Positions 23,941 to 33,738 are shown, numbered from the stretch's first letter. The stretch is 34,531 nucleotides of DNA from Spirosoma fluviale (GCA_945885545.1 CAMCYZ010000015.1:1-34531); one strand, 5' to 3'. The notes: generated by a model not told the origin, from the letters alone. Numbers and translations: made by a program.

Positions 23941-26900
23941 ATGAACAAACCCTCTGGCATCCTTCTTATAATATTTCTACTATTTTCGAATACTGTTTTT
24001 GCCCAAAAAAAACCCGAATTTTTAACAAAATACAATCAAGCTTGGGTAGAAAGCATATTGAAAAGTCTGACACTTGAAGAAAAAATAGGGCAACTATTGA
24101 TGCCACGAGGCAATACTTCCGGCAAGGGCTATGACCCCGAAAAGTTAAAAGCTTGGGTAAGAGATTATAAAATCGGCGGAATCGTGTTTTTTGCTGGACA
24201 ACCCACCACACAAGCTAGAATTGTTAATGAATTACAAGCCATGAGCAAAACACCGATGCTGATAGGAATGGATTTGGAGTGGGGAATGGCCATGAGATTA
24301 GACAGTACCGTACGTTTTCCATATCAAATGGCACTTGGAAGTATGCAGGGTGGCGAAAATCTGATACAAGAAATGGGAAATGAAGTTGGATTACAATGCA
24401 AAAGAATGGGCGTTCACATTAATTATGCTCCTGTTGTTGACATAAACAACAACCCTCAAAATCCCGTGATAAATTTCAGGTCTTTTGGTGAGGATAAACT
24501 GTCCGTAACCACCAAAGCCTTTGCCTATATGACTGGCCTACAAAACCAAAGAATTCTTTCAACCGCAAAACACTTCCCGGGTCATGGTGACACAGGAGTA
24601 GATTCGCATTATGACTTGCCAATCATTTCTCACAACAAAGCACATTTATCAGAAAACGAGCTATATCCTTATAAATTCTTGATAGAAAATGGATTGAGTG
24701 GCGTAATGACCTCACATTTGAGCGTCTTAAGCCTCGACACCACCAAAAATCTTGCGGCCACTTTTTCTGGAAAAATCGTAACGGACTTATTAAGAAAAGA
24801 CCTGAAATTTGAAGGTCTCACCTTTACCGATGCTATGGATATGCAAGGTGCGGTAAAATATTTCCCTAATGGTGAAGCATTGGTAAGAGCTATTTTGGCC
24901 GGAAATGATATCCTTGAAACTTTCGAAGATGTTCCTACTGCGGTGGCGGCGATAAAAAAAGCCATCGAAAACAAACAGTTATCTCTAGAAGTTCTAGATG
25001 AGCGAGTTAGAAAGATTCTTAAGGCCAAATCTTGGGTAGGATTAGACAACTACAAACCTATAGAAATCAACAATTTAGTGGAAGATCTTAATACCATAAA
25101 ATCTGATTATCTCAACAGAGTTTTTGCTGAAAAATCTATAGTTACATTAAAAAACAACCAAGAAACATTACCGATTAAAGACCTATCAAAAAGTACGGTG
25201 ATACTATCTATTGACGCCACAGGAACCACACCGTTTCAAAAAATGGCAGCCAATTATACGAACGCCCAATTGATTTCGATAGAACCAAACGGTACTTTGG
25301 AACAAAATAAAACCAATATAGAGGAGGCCCTCAAGGCCGATAACCTCATCGTAGGATGGCATTTGGCAAACATACGCCCAGGTGCAAACTACGGCATAAA
25401 CACCAACAATTCGTTGATTATAAAGGCTCTATCTGAGAAAAAGACTGCTACGCTTGTCATTTTTGGAAATCCCTACGCTCTTGGTAAGGTAGACGGCCTT
25501 GAGAATTTTGATGGCTTAATAATGTCTAATCAACTCACAAAATACACGGAGGAGGCAGCAGCAATGGCTGTTTTCGGAGGCATAGAAAGCAATGGAAGGT
25601 TGTCGGTAACGGTGAATGAAAAATTCAAATTAAATGATGGTGTCTTAGTTGAAAAAAATGGTAGACTTTCTTATGGAACTCCTGAAATGGTGGGTCTCGA
25701 CAGCAAAGTTTTTAGTGCAAGAATAGACTCCGTCATTAATCTTGGAATTAATGAAAAAGCCTATCCGGGTGCTGTCATGCAGGTTGCTAAAAATGGCCGG
25801 GTGATTTACCAAAAAGCCTTTGGATTTCATACGTATGAGCAAGCCGACGACTTAAAAAATAAGCTCAGAGCTAAAACTAATTTTGAAATCGGTAACAAAT
25901 CTGATGTCATGGACAATCCAAAGGAATTGCAAAATGCCAAAAATCTGGCTGCAACAAACGGAATTGACCCTAAAATTCTAGGTATGGTAGACCTCAACGA
26001 CTTATATGACCTTGCTAGCGTTACCAAAATTAGCACTTCGGCTTTGGCAGTTATGCAGATGATGTCGGAGAATAAATTTGACCTTGATAAAACCTTTGGT
26101 GCGTATTATGAACCTTTCAGAAATTCGAACAAAGAGAATCTAACTTTTAAAAACATGCTTACACATAAATCGGGACTTAAAGCATGGATACCTTTTTGGA
26201 TGGATTGTATCGACTCGGTGGCAACTATTGAAAAGGCCGTTAAAATGAATCCCGCATTGGAAAACTTGGTGATTAAAAACTACAAAAAACAGGGGCTCTT
26301 GTCCAAAATATTAAAACTAAAACCAAAATATACGCTTGACTTTGCAGCTACGCTGAAAAAAGACAAGACTATTTGGGGTAAAAGCTTGAACACTAAAACA
26401 ATAACTTGGTTGCCGGGGATTTTTAGTAACACAAAAACTGAACAATACAGTGTTGAAGTAGCAGATACACTATTTATGAATAAAGACAGGGTGGCCTTTA
26501 TCATGAACCAAATCAAAGAATCTCCCGTAAAACCACAGCAGGGTTATGTTTATAGCGACTTGCACTATTATACTTATCCAGCTTTTGTACAAAGTATAAC
26601 CGGCAAAACCTGGGAAGACTACCTAAAAACAACCTACAAATCTCTCGGAGCTAGCACTTTAACCTACAACCCAAGAAGATTTTACGGTTTGGATAGAATT
26701 GTACCTACCGAAAAAGACACCCTTTTTAGAAAAACACTCATTCACGGCCGAGTACATGACGAAGGTGCTGGTATGTTAAATGGAATTTCTGGCCACGCAG
26801 GGCTTTTTGGCTCTGCAAATGACCTCACAAAACTCATGCAGATGTACCTGCAAAAGGGAAGTTTTGGTGGAAAACAATATATAAAACCTGAAATTATTGA

Positions 26901-27189
26901 ACAATGCACTGACTATCAGTTCCCGTATGAGGGAAACAGAAGAGGAATAGCATTCGAAAAGCTAGATTTTAACAAAAACATAAGCAATGGCCCACAAATG
27001 GCCTCCTCAAAAAGCTACGGGCACTCGGGCTATACTGGCACCTATACTTGGGTAGACCCTGAGCTCGATTTGGTCTATGTGTTTCTCTCAAATAGAGTTT
27101 ATCCAACAAGAGATAATACAAAAATTTCGTCCTTAAATATCCGTACGGAGGTCGGTAATCAAATAATAAAAACCATCAAAGGCAAGTAA
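23941..27189 (+). CDS. GH3 beta-N-acetylhexosaminidase fused to a beta-lactamase-fold serine hydrolase
   Basis: 1082 residues from the ATG at 23941. The frame opens earlier (23896), but only this start gives a proper signal peptide (MNKPSGILLIIFLLFSNTVFA). The first part is a NagZ-like GH3 domain with KHFPGHGDTGVDSHYDLP near residue 209, where the His after Asp-Ser acts as the acid/base, and the nucleophile Asp in TFTDAMDMQGA near 296. A GH3 C-terminal domain follows. From about residue 600 a class C beta-lactamase/DD-peptidase fold is seen, with SVTK (nucleophile Ser near 693), YSDLHYYTY as the YxN motif, and GHSGYTGTYTWVDP as the KTG equivalent. Both halves act on peptidoglycan-type substrates, so the protein probably trims cell-wall fragments in the periplasm. 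A strong terminator follows. Confidence 0.92.
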   Translation: MNKPSGILLIIFLLFSNTVFAQKKPEFLTKYNQAWVESILKSLTLEEKIGQLLMPRGNTSGKGYDPEKLKAWVRDYKIGGIVFFAGQPTTQARIVNELQAMSKTPMLIGMDLEWGMAMRLDSTVRFPYQMALGSMQGGENLIQEMGNEVGLQCKRMGVHINYAPVVDINNNPQNPVINFRSFGEDKLSVTTKAFAYMTGLQNQRILSTAKHFPGHGDTGVDSHYDLPIISHNKAHLSENELYPYKFLIENGLSGVMTSHLSVLSLDTTKNLAATFSGKIVTDLLRKDLKFEGLTFTDAMDMQGAVKYFPNGEALVRAILAGNDILETFEDVPTAVAAIKKAIENKQLSLEVLDERVRKILKAKSWVGLDNYKPIEINNLVEDLNTIKSDYLNRVFAEKSIVTLKNNQETLPIKDLSKSTVILSIDATGTTPFQKMAANYTNAQLISIEPNGTLEQNKTNIEEALKADNLIVGWHLANIRPGANYGINTNNSLIIKALSEKKTATLVIFGNPYALGKVDGLENFDGLIMSNQLTKYTEEAAAMAVFGGIESNGRLSVTVNEKFKLNDGVLVEKNGRLSYGTPEMVGLDSKVFSARIDSVINLGINEKAYPGAVMQVAKNGRVIYQKAFGFHTYEQADDLKNKLRAKTNFEIGNKSDVMDNPKELQNAKNLAATNGIDPKILGMVDLNDLYDLASVTKISTSALAVMQMMSENKFDLDKTFGAYYEPFRNSNKENLTFKNMLTHKSGLKAWIPFWMDCIDSVATIEKAVKMNPALENLVIKNYKKQGLLSKILKLKPKYTLDFAATLKKDKTIWGKSLNTKTITWLPGIFSNTKTEQYSVEVADTLFMNKDRVAFIMNQIKESPVKPQQGYVYSDLHYYTYPAFVQSITGKTWEDYLKTTYKSLGASTLTYNPRRFYGLDRIVPTEKDTLFRKTLIHGRVHDEGAGMLNGISGHAGLFGSANDLTKLMQMYLQKGSFGGKQYIKPEIIEQCTDYQFPYEGNRRGIAFEKLDFNKNISNGPQMASSKSYGHSGYTGTYTWVDPELDLVYVFLSNRVYPTRDNTKISSLNIRTEVGNQIIKTIKGK

Positions 27190-27203
27190 TTAAATATTTC
27201 GCT

Positions 27204-27240
27204 AAACGCCTGATAAATACATTAATATCAGGCGTTTTTT
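27204..27240 (+). terminator. Intrinsic terminator after the GH3 fusion gene
   Basis: A perfect 12-bp stem, AAACGCCTGATA with TATCAGGCGTTT, has a 10-nt AT-only loop (27216-27225) and a run of Ts. It begins 14 nt after the stop codon. Confidence 0.93.
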
Positions 27241-27268
27241 GTTTACTTTTAACCAAATTATAGTTCTA
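27238..27268 (+). promoter_or_regulatory. Possible promoter of the TspO-like gene, overlapping the terminator tail
   Basis: TTTG (27238-27241), formed by the last terminator Ts and the next G, lies 19 nt before TAGTTCTA (27261-27268), a partial match to TAnnTTTG. Spacing to the ATG at 27283 is right, but the -7 match is weak. Confidence 0.35.
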
Positions 27269-27282
27269 AACTAAAAATAACG

Positions 27283-28065
27283 ATGTCAACTTCAAACAAA
27301 AAACCCCTCCTTTCTGTCCTCAACCTCCTACTGTTTGCAGTAGTAGTTTATGTCAATATGTTAGCAGTTACCCTACCAATAAACGGAAAAAGCACTGGAG
27401 AACTTTCGGACCAATACCCTAATCTTTTTGTTCCAGCGGGTTTTACCTTTTCTATTTGGGGCCTTATTTACTTATTACTTTTAATTTTCGTGGTTTATCA
27501 GATTTGGGTTTCTTTTAACAAAAAGACCGTTCAGAAACTCAGCATTCAAAGCCAAGTTTTATTTGGGCTCACCCATGTCTTCAACATGAGTTGGATACTG
27601 GCATGGCATTATGAAATGGTTGCTTTGTCAGTGTTGATAATGATTGCCTTTCTATCAACTCTTATTATACTTTTCCTGAACAATGAAAAAATAAGGAATA
27701 CAACATTTATAGAGAAATTAGCCATAGAAACTCCTATAAACGTGTATCTTGGTTGGATTTCTGTGGCTACAATTGCAAACATTACGGCATTATTAGTAAC
27801 GATCGGATGGACAGGCAACCCACTCACCGAAAGCACTTGGACAATAATAATGCTCATCATTGGAACTGCTTTAGCAGCAATAATGCTGCTCAGAAGATCT
27901 AACTTTGCTTACGCTTTGGTGATTATTTGGGCCTTTTATGGTATTTTTTCGAAAAGACAAACCTCTGCTAACCCGGAAATAGCTCAAACTGCATTAATAC
28001 TTATCGCAATTATTTCGTTTAGTTTTGCATACATTTTATTCAAAAAAATGAGAAGCAAATTTTAA
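27283..28065 (+). CDS. Multi-pass membrane protein, TspO/MBR-like
   Basis: 260 residues and very hydrophobic, with about seven predicted membrane segments, the first at about 10-32 (LLSVLNLLLFAVVVYVNML). The segment FVPAGFTFSIWGLIYLLLLIF (about 49-69) resembles the P.gFt.wg.lY pattern of TspO/tryptophan-rich sensory proteins, and INVYLGWISVATIANI resembles their later helices. TspO proteins are about 160 residues with five helices; this is a longer, diverged relative of a type often labelled tryptophan-rich sensory protein. Its ligand and role are unknown. It follows the GH3 gene terminator as a separate unit. Confidence 0.65.
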   Translation: MSTSNKKPLLSVLNLLLFAVVVYVNMLAVTLPINGKSTGELSDQYPNLFVPAGFTFSIWGLIYLLLLIFVVYQIWVSFNKKTVQKLSIQSQVLFGLTHVFNMSWILAWHYEMVALSVLIMIAFLSTLIILFLNNEKIRNTTFIEKLAIETPINVYLGWISVATIANITALLVTIGWTGNPLTESTWTIIMLIIGTALAAIMLLRRSNFAYALVIIWAFYGIFSKRQTSANPEIAQTALILIAIISFSFAYILFKKMRSKF

Positions 28066-28152
28066 GTTTGTATCGCTTAATTCAAAAAAATATTCAAGTT
28101 TGATTCCTTGGCATAGCTTTTGATTTTGAAGATTCAAAACAAAGCAATTTTC

Positions 28153-28665
28153 ATGGAATTATTAGGAATAGGCTCAAGAATAAAACACGCCACTTTCGGT
28201 GCTGGAGTAGTAATCAATGTCAAATCTGATGGTTATGATATAACATTTATAGAAGATGGAACACGCAAGCTTAAACTTGAAGCTGACTTAGAAATCATTC
28301 ATAAAACTCCGTTTTCACACGATTTGGTGAGCCTTTTTGATGTAGAAAGATCGATGACTAAGATTCTTCAAAACTGGATGGATGCCACGGAAATAGTACC
28401 GCTTGGAGACAAATGGAAAGGTGGGAAGATGATTTTAGAGCCAGGAAAAGTGGGTTTGACAACAAAAGAAATACCTGTGGAAACGTTCTTCCACAAAATA
28501 GTTTTGATGCGTGACAGACTACGTGTTATGGAACAAAAAATCAACGCTTCGGAGCTTGACGATGAAACCAAGGTAGATATTCAGCAATACATCTCTCGTT
28601 GTTATGGTTCCATGACTACCTTCAATATTCTTTTTAAAGAAACCGACCACCAATTTAAAAGCTAA
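28153..28665 (+). CDS. Conserved small protein with UvrD/PcrA Tudor-like N-terminal domain
   Basis: 170 residues from the ATG at 28153. A TTG at 28120 would add eleven residues with no family support. Residues about 5-52 (GIGSRIKHATFGAGVVINVKSDGYDITFIEDGTRKL) follow the G..V.H..FG.G.V......I.F...G.+.L pattern of the Tudor-like domain at the C-terminus of PcrA/UvrD helicases, which binds RNA polymerase. The rest is helical and charged, with no motif I recognise. No helicase portion is present, so it may be a stand-alone binding module. It has no signal peptide and is presumably cytoplasmic. Confidence 0.65.
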   Translation: MELLGIGSRIKHATFGAGVVINVKSDGYDITFIEDGTRKLKLEADLEIIHKTPFSHDLVSLFDVERSMTKILQNWMDATEIVPLGDKWKGGKMILEPGKVGLTTKEIPVETFFHKIVLMRDRLRVMEQKINASELDDETKVDIQQYISRCYGSMTTFNILFKETDHQFKS

Positions 28666-28696
28666 TAAAAGTCCACAAAATGAGGATTTCATATTT

Positions 28697-28727
28697 AAAA
28701 AAAAGAGGAGTACTACTCCTCTTTTTG
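28697..28727. terminator. Bidirectional terminator between convergent genes
   Basis: The stem GAGGAGT (28705-28711) with ACTCCTC (28715-28721) and a 3-nt loop is flanked by eight As on the left and five Ts on the right. It serves both the Tudor-like gene and the OmpA gene that ends at 28756. Confidence 0.88.
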
Positions 28728-28755
28728 TCTATCTAACCCTATAAACCTTTAAAAA

Positions 28756-30057
28756 TTAGTCTATTATTTTATATTCAACACGCCTGTTGAGTTTTCTGCT
28801 TTCTTCTGTATCATTTGCCGAAATAGGTTGTACATCTCCCAAACCTACAAACTTTATTCTTTTTCCGGCAATGCCCTTACTCACTAAGTATTCACGTACG
28901 TTGTAGGCCCTTTCCAAAGATAATTTCTTGTTAGCTTTTGAATCCCCTTGGTTGTCAGTATGACCCTCTATTTGAATTTTCAAGTTAAAATTTTCTTTCA
29001 AATAGGTGACTAAGTTATCCAACTGCTCAAATGACTCGGGCAACACATTAGACTCTCCGATTTGAAAATACACCTTATCTAGTTTAAATAACGACTTCTC
29101 TGGGTTAACCGGCATACCTCTGCTTTCTTTTGGTTCCTCCTTTACATTATCCTTTGGTTGAGTTTCAGGTTGTGGTTGAGAAACTGGTTCCAAAAACAAG
29201 TCCTTTTGGAAACTACCTTTTTTCAAAAAAGCACCAACATCAAATGACTCCTCCATTCCATCGTATCCAGCAGAACTAATCTTGTAGAAAACTTCCTTTG
29301 CGGTAATCATAAACTCATAAGAACCTGACTTTGATGTCTGAACTGAGTCAATAATTTGTTGTGTTATAGCGTCGTAACAAAGAATTTTTGCTGAAATAGG
29401 CTTATTAGTAACCGCATCTATGACCTTTCCAAAAAGTTTGAAGTCTTTTGATTCTTCTACCTCCTCTCCTTCGTCTTTGGGAGCAACCGCTAAGGCTTTT
29501 GGTTTGGCATTGGCATCTGGATTATTGATATTTATACCGAAGAAATTCCAATAGGTGAAATTATCTGCCCGGTCATTATCGTTTTCAATGAGGTCAATAC
29601 TTTCAAAACCTTTCGGGATTTTCTCAAAATAAACTTTAAAAAAATACTTTTTCCCAGGCTCTACATCCTTTCTATTGGGTGCCGTAGGAATATCCATTGC
29701 CTTGATAAATTTATACCTTTTACCATCCGAAGTCTTTAAATAAGAAGTTGGCTGAAAACTGATAGTACTGTTGTTTTCTTGCTGCAAAAATTGCTGCAAA
29801 ATCATGTTCCTCATCATGGGGTTCATATTTTGCAATTGCTCCTTTTCTTTCGGATTGTCTTTTAAATAATCTTCTAAGATCTCTTTAGCAGTTTTAGCAA
29901 CAAACTGCATCGAAAAGATCGTGCGGTCTTCAGTTATTTCGACTTTGTTGATGAAAACATCTTTCGTAGATTTCTTTCTAACTTTGGGATTGGAAGTTAC
30001 CTGAGCATCAACCCCTAAGTTTAGCAATAAGAAGACAATGAATAGGACTTTCTTCAT
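28756..30057 (-). CDS. OmpA-family peptidoglycan-binding protein with CRD-like domain
   Basis: 433 residues with a signal peptide (MKKVLFIVFLLLNLGVDAQ). The N-terminal half (about 30-185) is a unique domain that I do not recognise. Residues about 205-290 (KLFGKVIDAVTNKPISAKILCYD) form a carboxypeptidase-regulatory-like beta-sandwich. A Pro/Gln/Glu-rich linker follows, then an OmpA-C domain from about 325, with EGHTDNQGDSKANKKLSLERA and KLNRRVEYKI, carrying the Asp and Arg that hold diaminopimelate. The protein probably links the outer membrane to the cell wall. The 101 nt upstream contain a small hairpin, TGCGTTTT/AAAACGCA (30067-30089), within its presumed leader. Confidence 0.88.
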   Translation of the reverse strand: MKKVLFIVFLLLNLGVDAQVTSNPKVRKKSTKDVFINKVEITEDRTIFSMQFVAKTAKEILEDYLKDNPKEKEQLQNMNPMMRNMILQQFLQQENNSTISFQPTSYLKTSDGKRYKFIKAMDIPTAPNRKDVEPGKKYFFKVYFEKIPKGFESIDLIENDNDRADNFTYWNFFGININNPDANAKPKALAVAPKDEGEEVEESKDFKLFGKVIDAVTNKPISAKILCYDAITQQIIDSVQTSKSGSYEFMITAKEVFYKISSAGYDGMEESFDVGAFLKKGSFQKDLFLEPVSQPQPETQPKDNVKEEPKESRGMPVNPEKSLFKLDKVYFQIGESNVLPESFEQLDNLVTYLKENFNLKIQIEGHTDNQGDSKANKKLSLERAYNVREYLVSKGIAGKRIKFVGLGDVQPISANDTEESRKLNRRVEYKIID

Positions 30058-30158
30058 TTTTGTTTATGCGTTTTAATTCAAAAAACGCAGAATCGTAAAA
30101 ATTAGTTTTCAGGTGCTCTGTTAAAAAGTGTTAACGAAAAAAGCAGACTTCAAGAAAA

Positions 30159-30854
30159 TTAATCTCTGATATCTTTACCTATCATACTTTCAAAGTTCCT
30201 AAGCTCACCCATCATTACCAAGATATCAACAGTAGAAAATATGTGATCGGCTTTCAAATTTGTTTCCACGGTAGCTTTTTGGGTTTTCATTCCCAAAAAA
30301 TTCTTCTTTTCTTCAAATTGCTTTATCGCAATGAGTTTTAAATCATACTTTTGTTCAAAATCTACAGTTGAAAGTTCTCTCCCGATATAACGTTCTGGCA
30401 CTTGAAGCTCTATAATACTACAATTATCCGATAAATCGAAGGATTCTACAATCCCCTTCATTTCCAATTGCTTAGCAAACATCTCAGCAGCTAATTCTTC
30501 TGGATTAAAGATGGTTTCAATACCTATAGACTCCAAAACCGTGTGGTGTACAGGGCTTATTGCTCGGGCTATGATTTGTTTGGCATTGTATTGCTTCATA
30601 AGTGCGGTGGTTATGATGGAGGCTCCCACATCTTCCCCAATAGCTATTACTACGATGTCAACTTCTTTAATTGGCAAACTATTATAAGAATTAGCCATTG
30701 AAGTATCCAAACTAATGGCATGCGTAATTTTATTCTTTAACTGATCCACTACCTCAAATCTGCTGTCCACACCAAAGACTTCATGACCCATGGTGGTCAA
30801 TCTAGCGGCCAAAGTTGAACCAAAATTACCTAAACCAACTACAATATACTTCAT
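30159..30854 (-). CDS. Potassium uptake regulatory subunit, TrkA/KtrA family
   Basis: 231 residues. The RCK-N Rossmann domain starts with the nucleotide motif VVGLGNFGSTLAARL (4-18) and an acidic strand end (GVDSR), and the RCK-C domain follows from about residue 140 (LQVPERYIGRELSTVDF). Such proteins form a cytoplasmic ring under the membrane channel and open it in response to ATP/ADP or c-di-AMP. It lies 10 nt downstream of the TrkH/KtrB-like gene, so the two form one operon. A length of 231 fits the single-repeat KtrA type rather than the duplicated TrkA of E. coli. Confidence 0.93.
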   Translation of the reverse strand: MKYIVVGLGNFGSTLAARLTTMGHEVFGVDSRFEVVDQLKNKITHAISLDTSMANSYNSLPIKEVDIVVIAIGEDVGASIITTALMKQYNAKQIIARAISPVHHTVLESIGIETIFNPEELAAEMFAKQLEMKGIVESFDLSDNCSIIELQVPERYIGRELSTVDFEQKYDLKLIAIKQFEEKKNFLGMKTQKATVETNLKADHIFSTVDILVMMGELRNFESMIGKDIRD

Positions 30855-30864
30855 AAAAAATATT

Positions 30865-32667
30865 TTACATTACTTGAACACTATCTTTTGGATACCTGTA
30901 AGATTCACTGTCCACCTTTTTGAAAATTCCAAAAAGCATGGTAAATAGCCCTACTCTACCCAGAAACATACACACAATTAAAACCAATTTACTACCGTCT
31001 GAGATAGACGGAGTAAGATTTAAGGACAACCCAACCGTTCCATAGGCTGAAAAACATTCAAAGGCCACCATGTGTAGTGGAATTTGCGGATCAAAAATGG
31101 ACATCATAAAAATTGAAACACCTAGTATCATAAATGAAGTAAATATAACCACAAAAGCCCGCTGAACAGAGCTTTGAGATATCTCTCTTCGGAATAATTC
31201 TATTCTAGTTTTTCCTTTTGCCAAAGACACCACATTAGACACAGCCAAAGTGAACGTTGTGACTTTTATACCACCACCAGTAGAACTAGGTGCCGCACCA
31301 ATCCACATCAGCAAAAGGTACAAGAGTATGGTACTCTGCATTAAATTCCCCATGTTTACGGTGTTAAAACCTGCTGTTCTTGGCGTAACTGAGCCAAAAA
31401 ATGAACCTGAGAATTTACCATAAATAGAAGTGTGTTCAGCCAAGGTATTGTTTTTCTCGAGAAAATAAAACGCAATAGTACCAACCACCAATAAAATAAA
31501 AGTACTACTCAAAACTAGACGACTATGAACCGAAAGATTTTTGGCTTGAAAAGTAAATCTTTCACCAAAAAACATGAGCCTCAGCGTACTCTTTGTATAG
31601 TACTTAATGGCATTATAAATATCTATAACCACCGGAAAACCAATGCCGCCGAATATGATAAGCCAAGAAATGACATTTTGTAAATTATAGTTTTTCCTGA
31701 GATTAACATTGTATAGGCCGTCAGTAATGTTAGAGAAGCCGGCATTACAAAAAGCTGAAATAGAATGAAAAAACGAAAAAAACCAATAGTCGGAAGTTGT
31801 ACCTGGATATGTACCAGCGGTAAAAACGAAAATTAGAATGGCTCCCAAAAACTCTACCAAAAGTGTAAAGAACAATATTTTTTTCAAGACTGAAAAAAGC
31901 GAACTAGGCTGGTCAGTTTCAATTAAATTACTCAATATCAAATGATTACGCAAAGACATCCCACCCCTAAACAATATAGCGAAGAAGTTGGTAAAAGTCA
32001 TTAATCCCAATCCGCCGATTTGAATCAAAATCAATAAAATATCCATTCCTAAGTCAGTGAATTTGGTGGGAACATCTACTGTTGAAAGACCTGTAACACA
32101 AACAGCACTTGTGGCCGTGAATAATGAATCTATCAAACTGAGGTTTCCATTGGTGGCCTTTGGAATGAGCAACATGGCAGTACCCCAAAAAATCAAAAAA
32201 CTAAAGGATATGGTAAACAATACCGAAGGACTCAACAAGGAGTTTTTGACTTCGGAAGAAACTGACAAAAAACGCAGGAAAAAGAAGGATGCTATAAGTA
32301 AATACAGAAAATAGGAACTACTAAAAATGGCATTCTGATTTTTGAAAATATTAAAAACAAAAAATACGAAGAATATGATAAAATCAGAGATATGTTTTCT
32401 TTCAAAAATTAGTTTTTTGGAACTCAAAATAATCTTTACAGACCATTTGAAAAGAAAAAAGATCATCAGAAGCTTGGGTATTTGCCTCAAAACGTTGTTT
32501 ACCCAATCTACCGCATATTGTTCTTTGGGGAAACCTATCTGATAAATGACCAATAAAAAGCCAAATGCAAGAGTTAAAAAAATGAACCTATTCGTCTTTC
32601 GTACGATAGATTCCTTGACTTTAAAGAATCTATCTTCATAGTCGACCCACTTTTCTTTTAAGCCCAA
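30865..32667 (-). CDS. Potassium uptake membrane subunit, TrkH/KtrB family
   Basis: 600 residues. Four pore-loop repeats with their filter glycines are visible: TSAVCVTGLSTVD, SISAFCNAGFSN, SVTPRTAGFNTVN and CFSAYGTVGLSL. This is the superfamily's pattern for selective K+ uptake. KtrB is usually about 450 residues; the extra 130-150 lie at the N-terminus and form several added membrane segments (such as FIFLTLAFGFLLVIYQIGF), a form I recall from Bacteroidota. It is the first gene of the operon with the KtrA-like subunit. The basic loop KGKTRIELFRREISQ probably contacts the cytoplasmic ring. Confidence 0.93.
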   Translation of the reverse strand: MGLKEKWVDYEDRFFKVKESIVRKTNRFIFLTLAFGFLLVIYQIGFPKEQYAVDWVNNVLRQIPKLLMIFFLFKWSVKIILSSKKLIFERKHISDFIIFFVFFVFNIFKNQNAIFSSSYFLYLLIASFFFLRFLSVSSEVKNSLLSPSVLFTISFSFLIFWGTAMLLIPKATNGNLSLIDSLFTATSAVCVTGLSTVDVPTKFTDLGMDILLILIQIGGLGLMTFTNFFAILFRGGMSLRNHLILSNLIETDQPSSLFSVLKKILFFTLLVEFLGAILIFVFTAGTYPGTTSDYWFFSFFHSISAFCNAGFSNITDGLYNVNLRKNYNLQNVISWLIIFGGIGFPVVIDIYNAIKYYTKSTLRLMFFGERFTFQAKNLSVHSRLVLSSTFILLVVGTIAFYFLEKNNTLAEHTSIYGKFSGSFFGSVTPRTAGFNTVNMGNLMQSTILLYLLLMWIGAAPSSTGGGIKVTTFTLAVSNVVSLAKGKTRIELFRREISQSSVQRAFVVIFTSFMILGVSIFMMSIFDPQIPLHMVAFECFSAYGTVGLSLNLTPSISDGSKLVLIVCMFLGRVGLFTMLFGIFKKVDSESYRYPKDSVQVM

Positions 32668-32755
32668 ACTTTAGTTTTTATTTTTTCAGATGCCAAAGGT
32701 AAACATGGGATTCTAATTACCAAATCTTTGTGCCGAAAATCCTTCCAAATCTATT

Positions 32756-33738
32756 TCAGTTTTTTTTGTCTAATAATTGTTGTGCAATTAGTTTTCCAGA
32801 TGCTGGAGCCAAGCTGATGCCCATGATGGCGTGCCCAGTATTGATAACAAAATTCCTGAAATAATTAGACTGACCAATATATGGTAATCCATCAGGCGAA
32901 CGAGACCTAAAACCGTAGCAGACCTCTTCTTTTTTGGGCAAATCGAAGGTGTTTACAGGAAAAAAATCAGGAACTGACTTTATGATTCCTCTCACTCTGT
33001 TCATATTTATGGTACTGTCCAAGCCGCCAATTTCCATAGTGCCTCCAAACCTAACAAACTTACCAGACATAGGCGTAATGGCCACGCGGGTCTCTACCAA
33101 TATATTTGGTTTAAATATCTCTTTACTAGGAAACTGAGACTTACTCACACTATAACCTTTACCCGCCTGCATGGGCAACTTAATCCTAAATATTTTAGCC
33201 AAAATACCCGACCACGAACTAGCGGCCAAAACGAGTCTACCTACTTCAATGGTCTCTTTTTGTCCATTACTCTGTATTTCTAATGAAGTGATTTCGTCTC
33301 CAGCAGACTGAATACTAAGTAGTTCTGAGCTGTTCTTAATTAAAACTCCTTTTTCTAACAAATACTTCTTTAGACTTTCTATGAGCTCAGTTGGATTCAA
33401 GTGTGCATCACCAGGAAAATATACCGCAGCAGCTCCTTTTGGGTGAATTTTCGTTACTAAATCAAGAACGGCCTTTTTATCCAAAACCTTAGCCTCGATT
33501 CCAATTTGATTGGCCAATTGAGCAACATGGGCTTCTTCATCTAATGTACTTTGCTTTTTACAGTATATCACCAAGCCCTTCTCTTCGTAAGAATAATTGA
33601 ATTTCTGAGCCAAATCATGATAGAGCAGCTTGGACATTAGTCCTAAATCACGCAAAATTGACACCAACTTATCCACGTGTTTTTGGTTTGATTTTTATAA
33701 AACTGCAGCCCCCATTTCAGTAAGTCCAAAGAAACTCT
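32756..33738 (-). pseudogene. Remnant of a DadA-like FAD-dependent amino-acid oxidoreductase (5' deletion and frameshift)
   Basis: The intact C-terminal 300 or so residues (to 33676) are those of a D-amino-acid dehydrogenase/DAO-family enzyme: GAAAVYFPGDAHLNPTELI, RLVLAASSWSG, MQAGKGYSVS, and the C-terminal CYGFRSRSPDGLPYIG with NTGHAIMGISLAPASGKLIA. A full enzyme has about 415 residues and begins with a GxGxxG FAD motif; that part is absent. Upstream of 33676 the family sequence continues in another frame as RVSLDLLKWGLQFYK (33738-33694), implying one base lost just after FYK. Further upstream the frame is closed by stops and overlaps the YtxH-like gene. A deletion therefore removed roughly the first 90-100 codons. 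An expressed product from GTG at 33676 could not bind FAD normally. Confidence 0.8.

Noticed and set aside
30067-30089. Hairpin TGCGTTTT/AAAACGCA as a terminator of the potassium uptake operon
   Set aside because: The stem is mostly A-T, no T-run follows on the minus strand, and it lies close to the next start codon; kept only as a remark under the OmpA gene.
33676-33676. GTG at 33676 as a true start of the DadA-like gene
   Set aside because: The family sequence continues upstream in another frame and the FAD-binding domain is missing, so this is only the point where the surviving frame begins.
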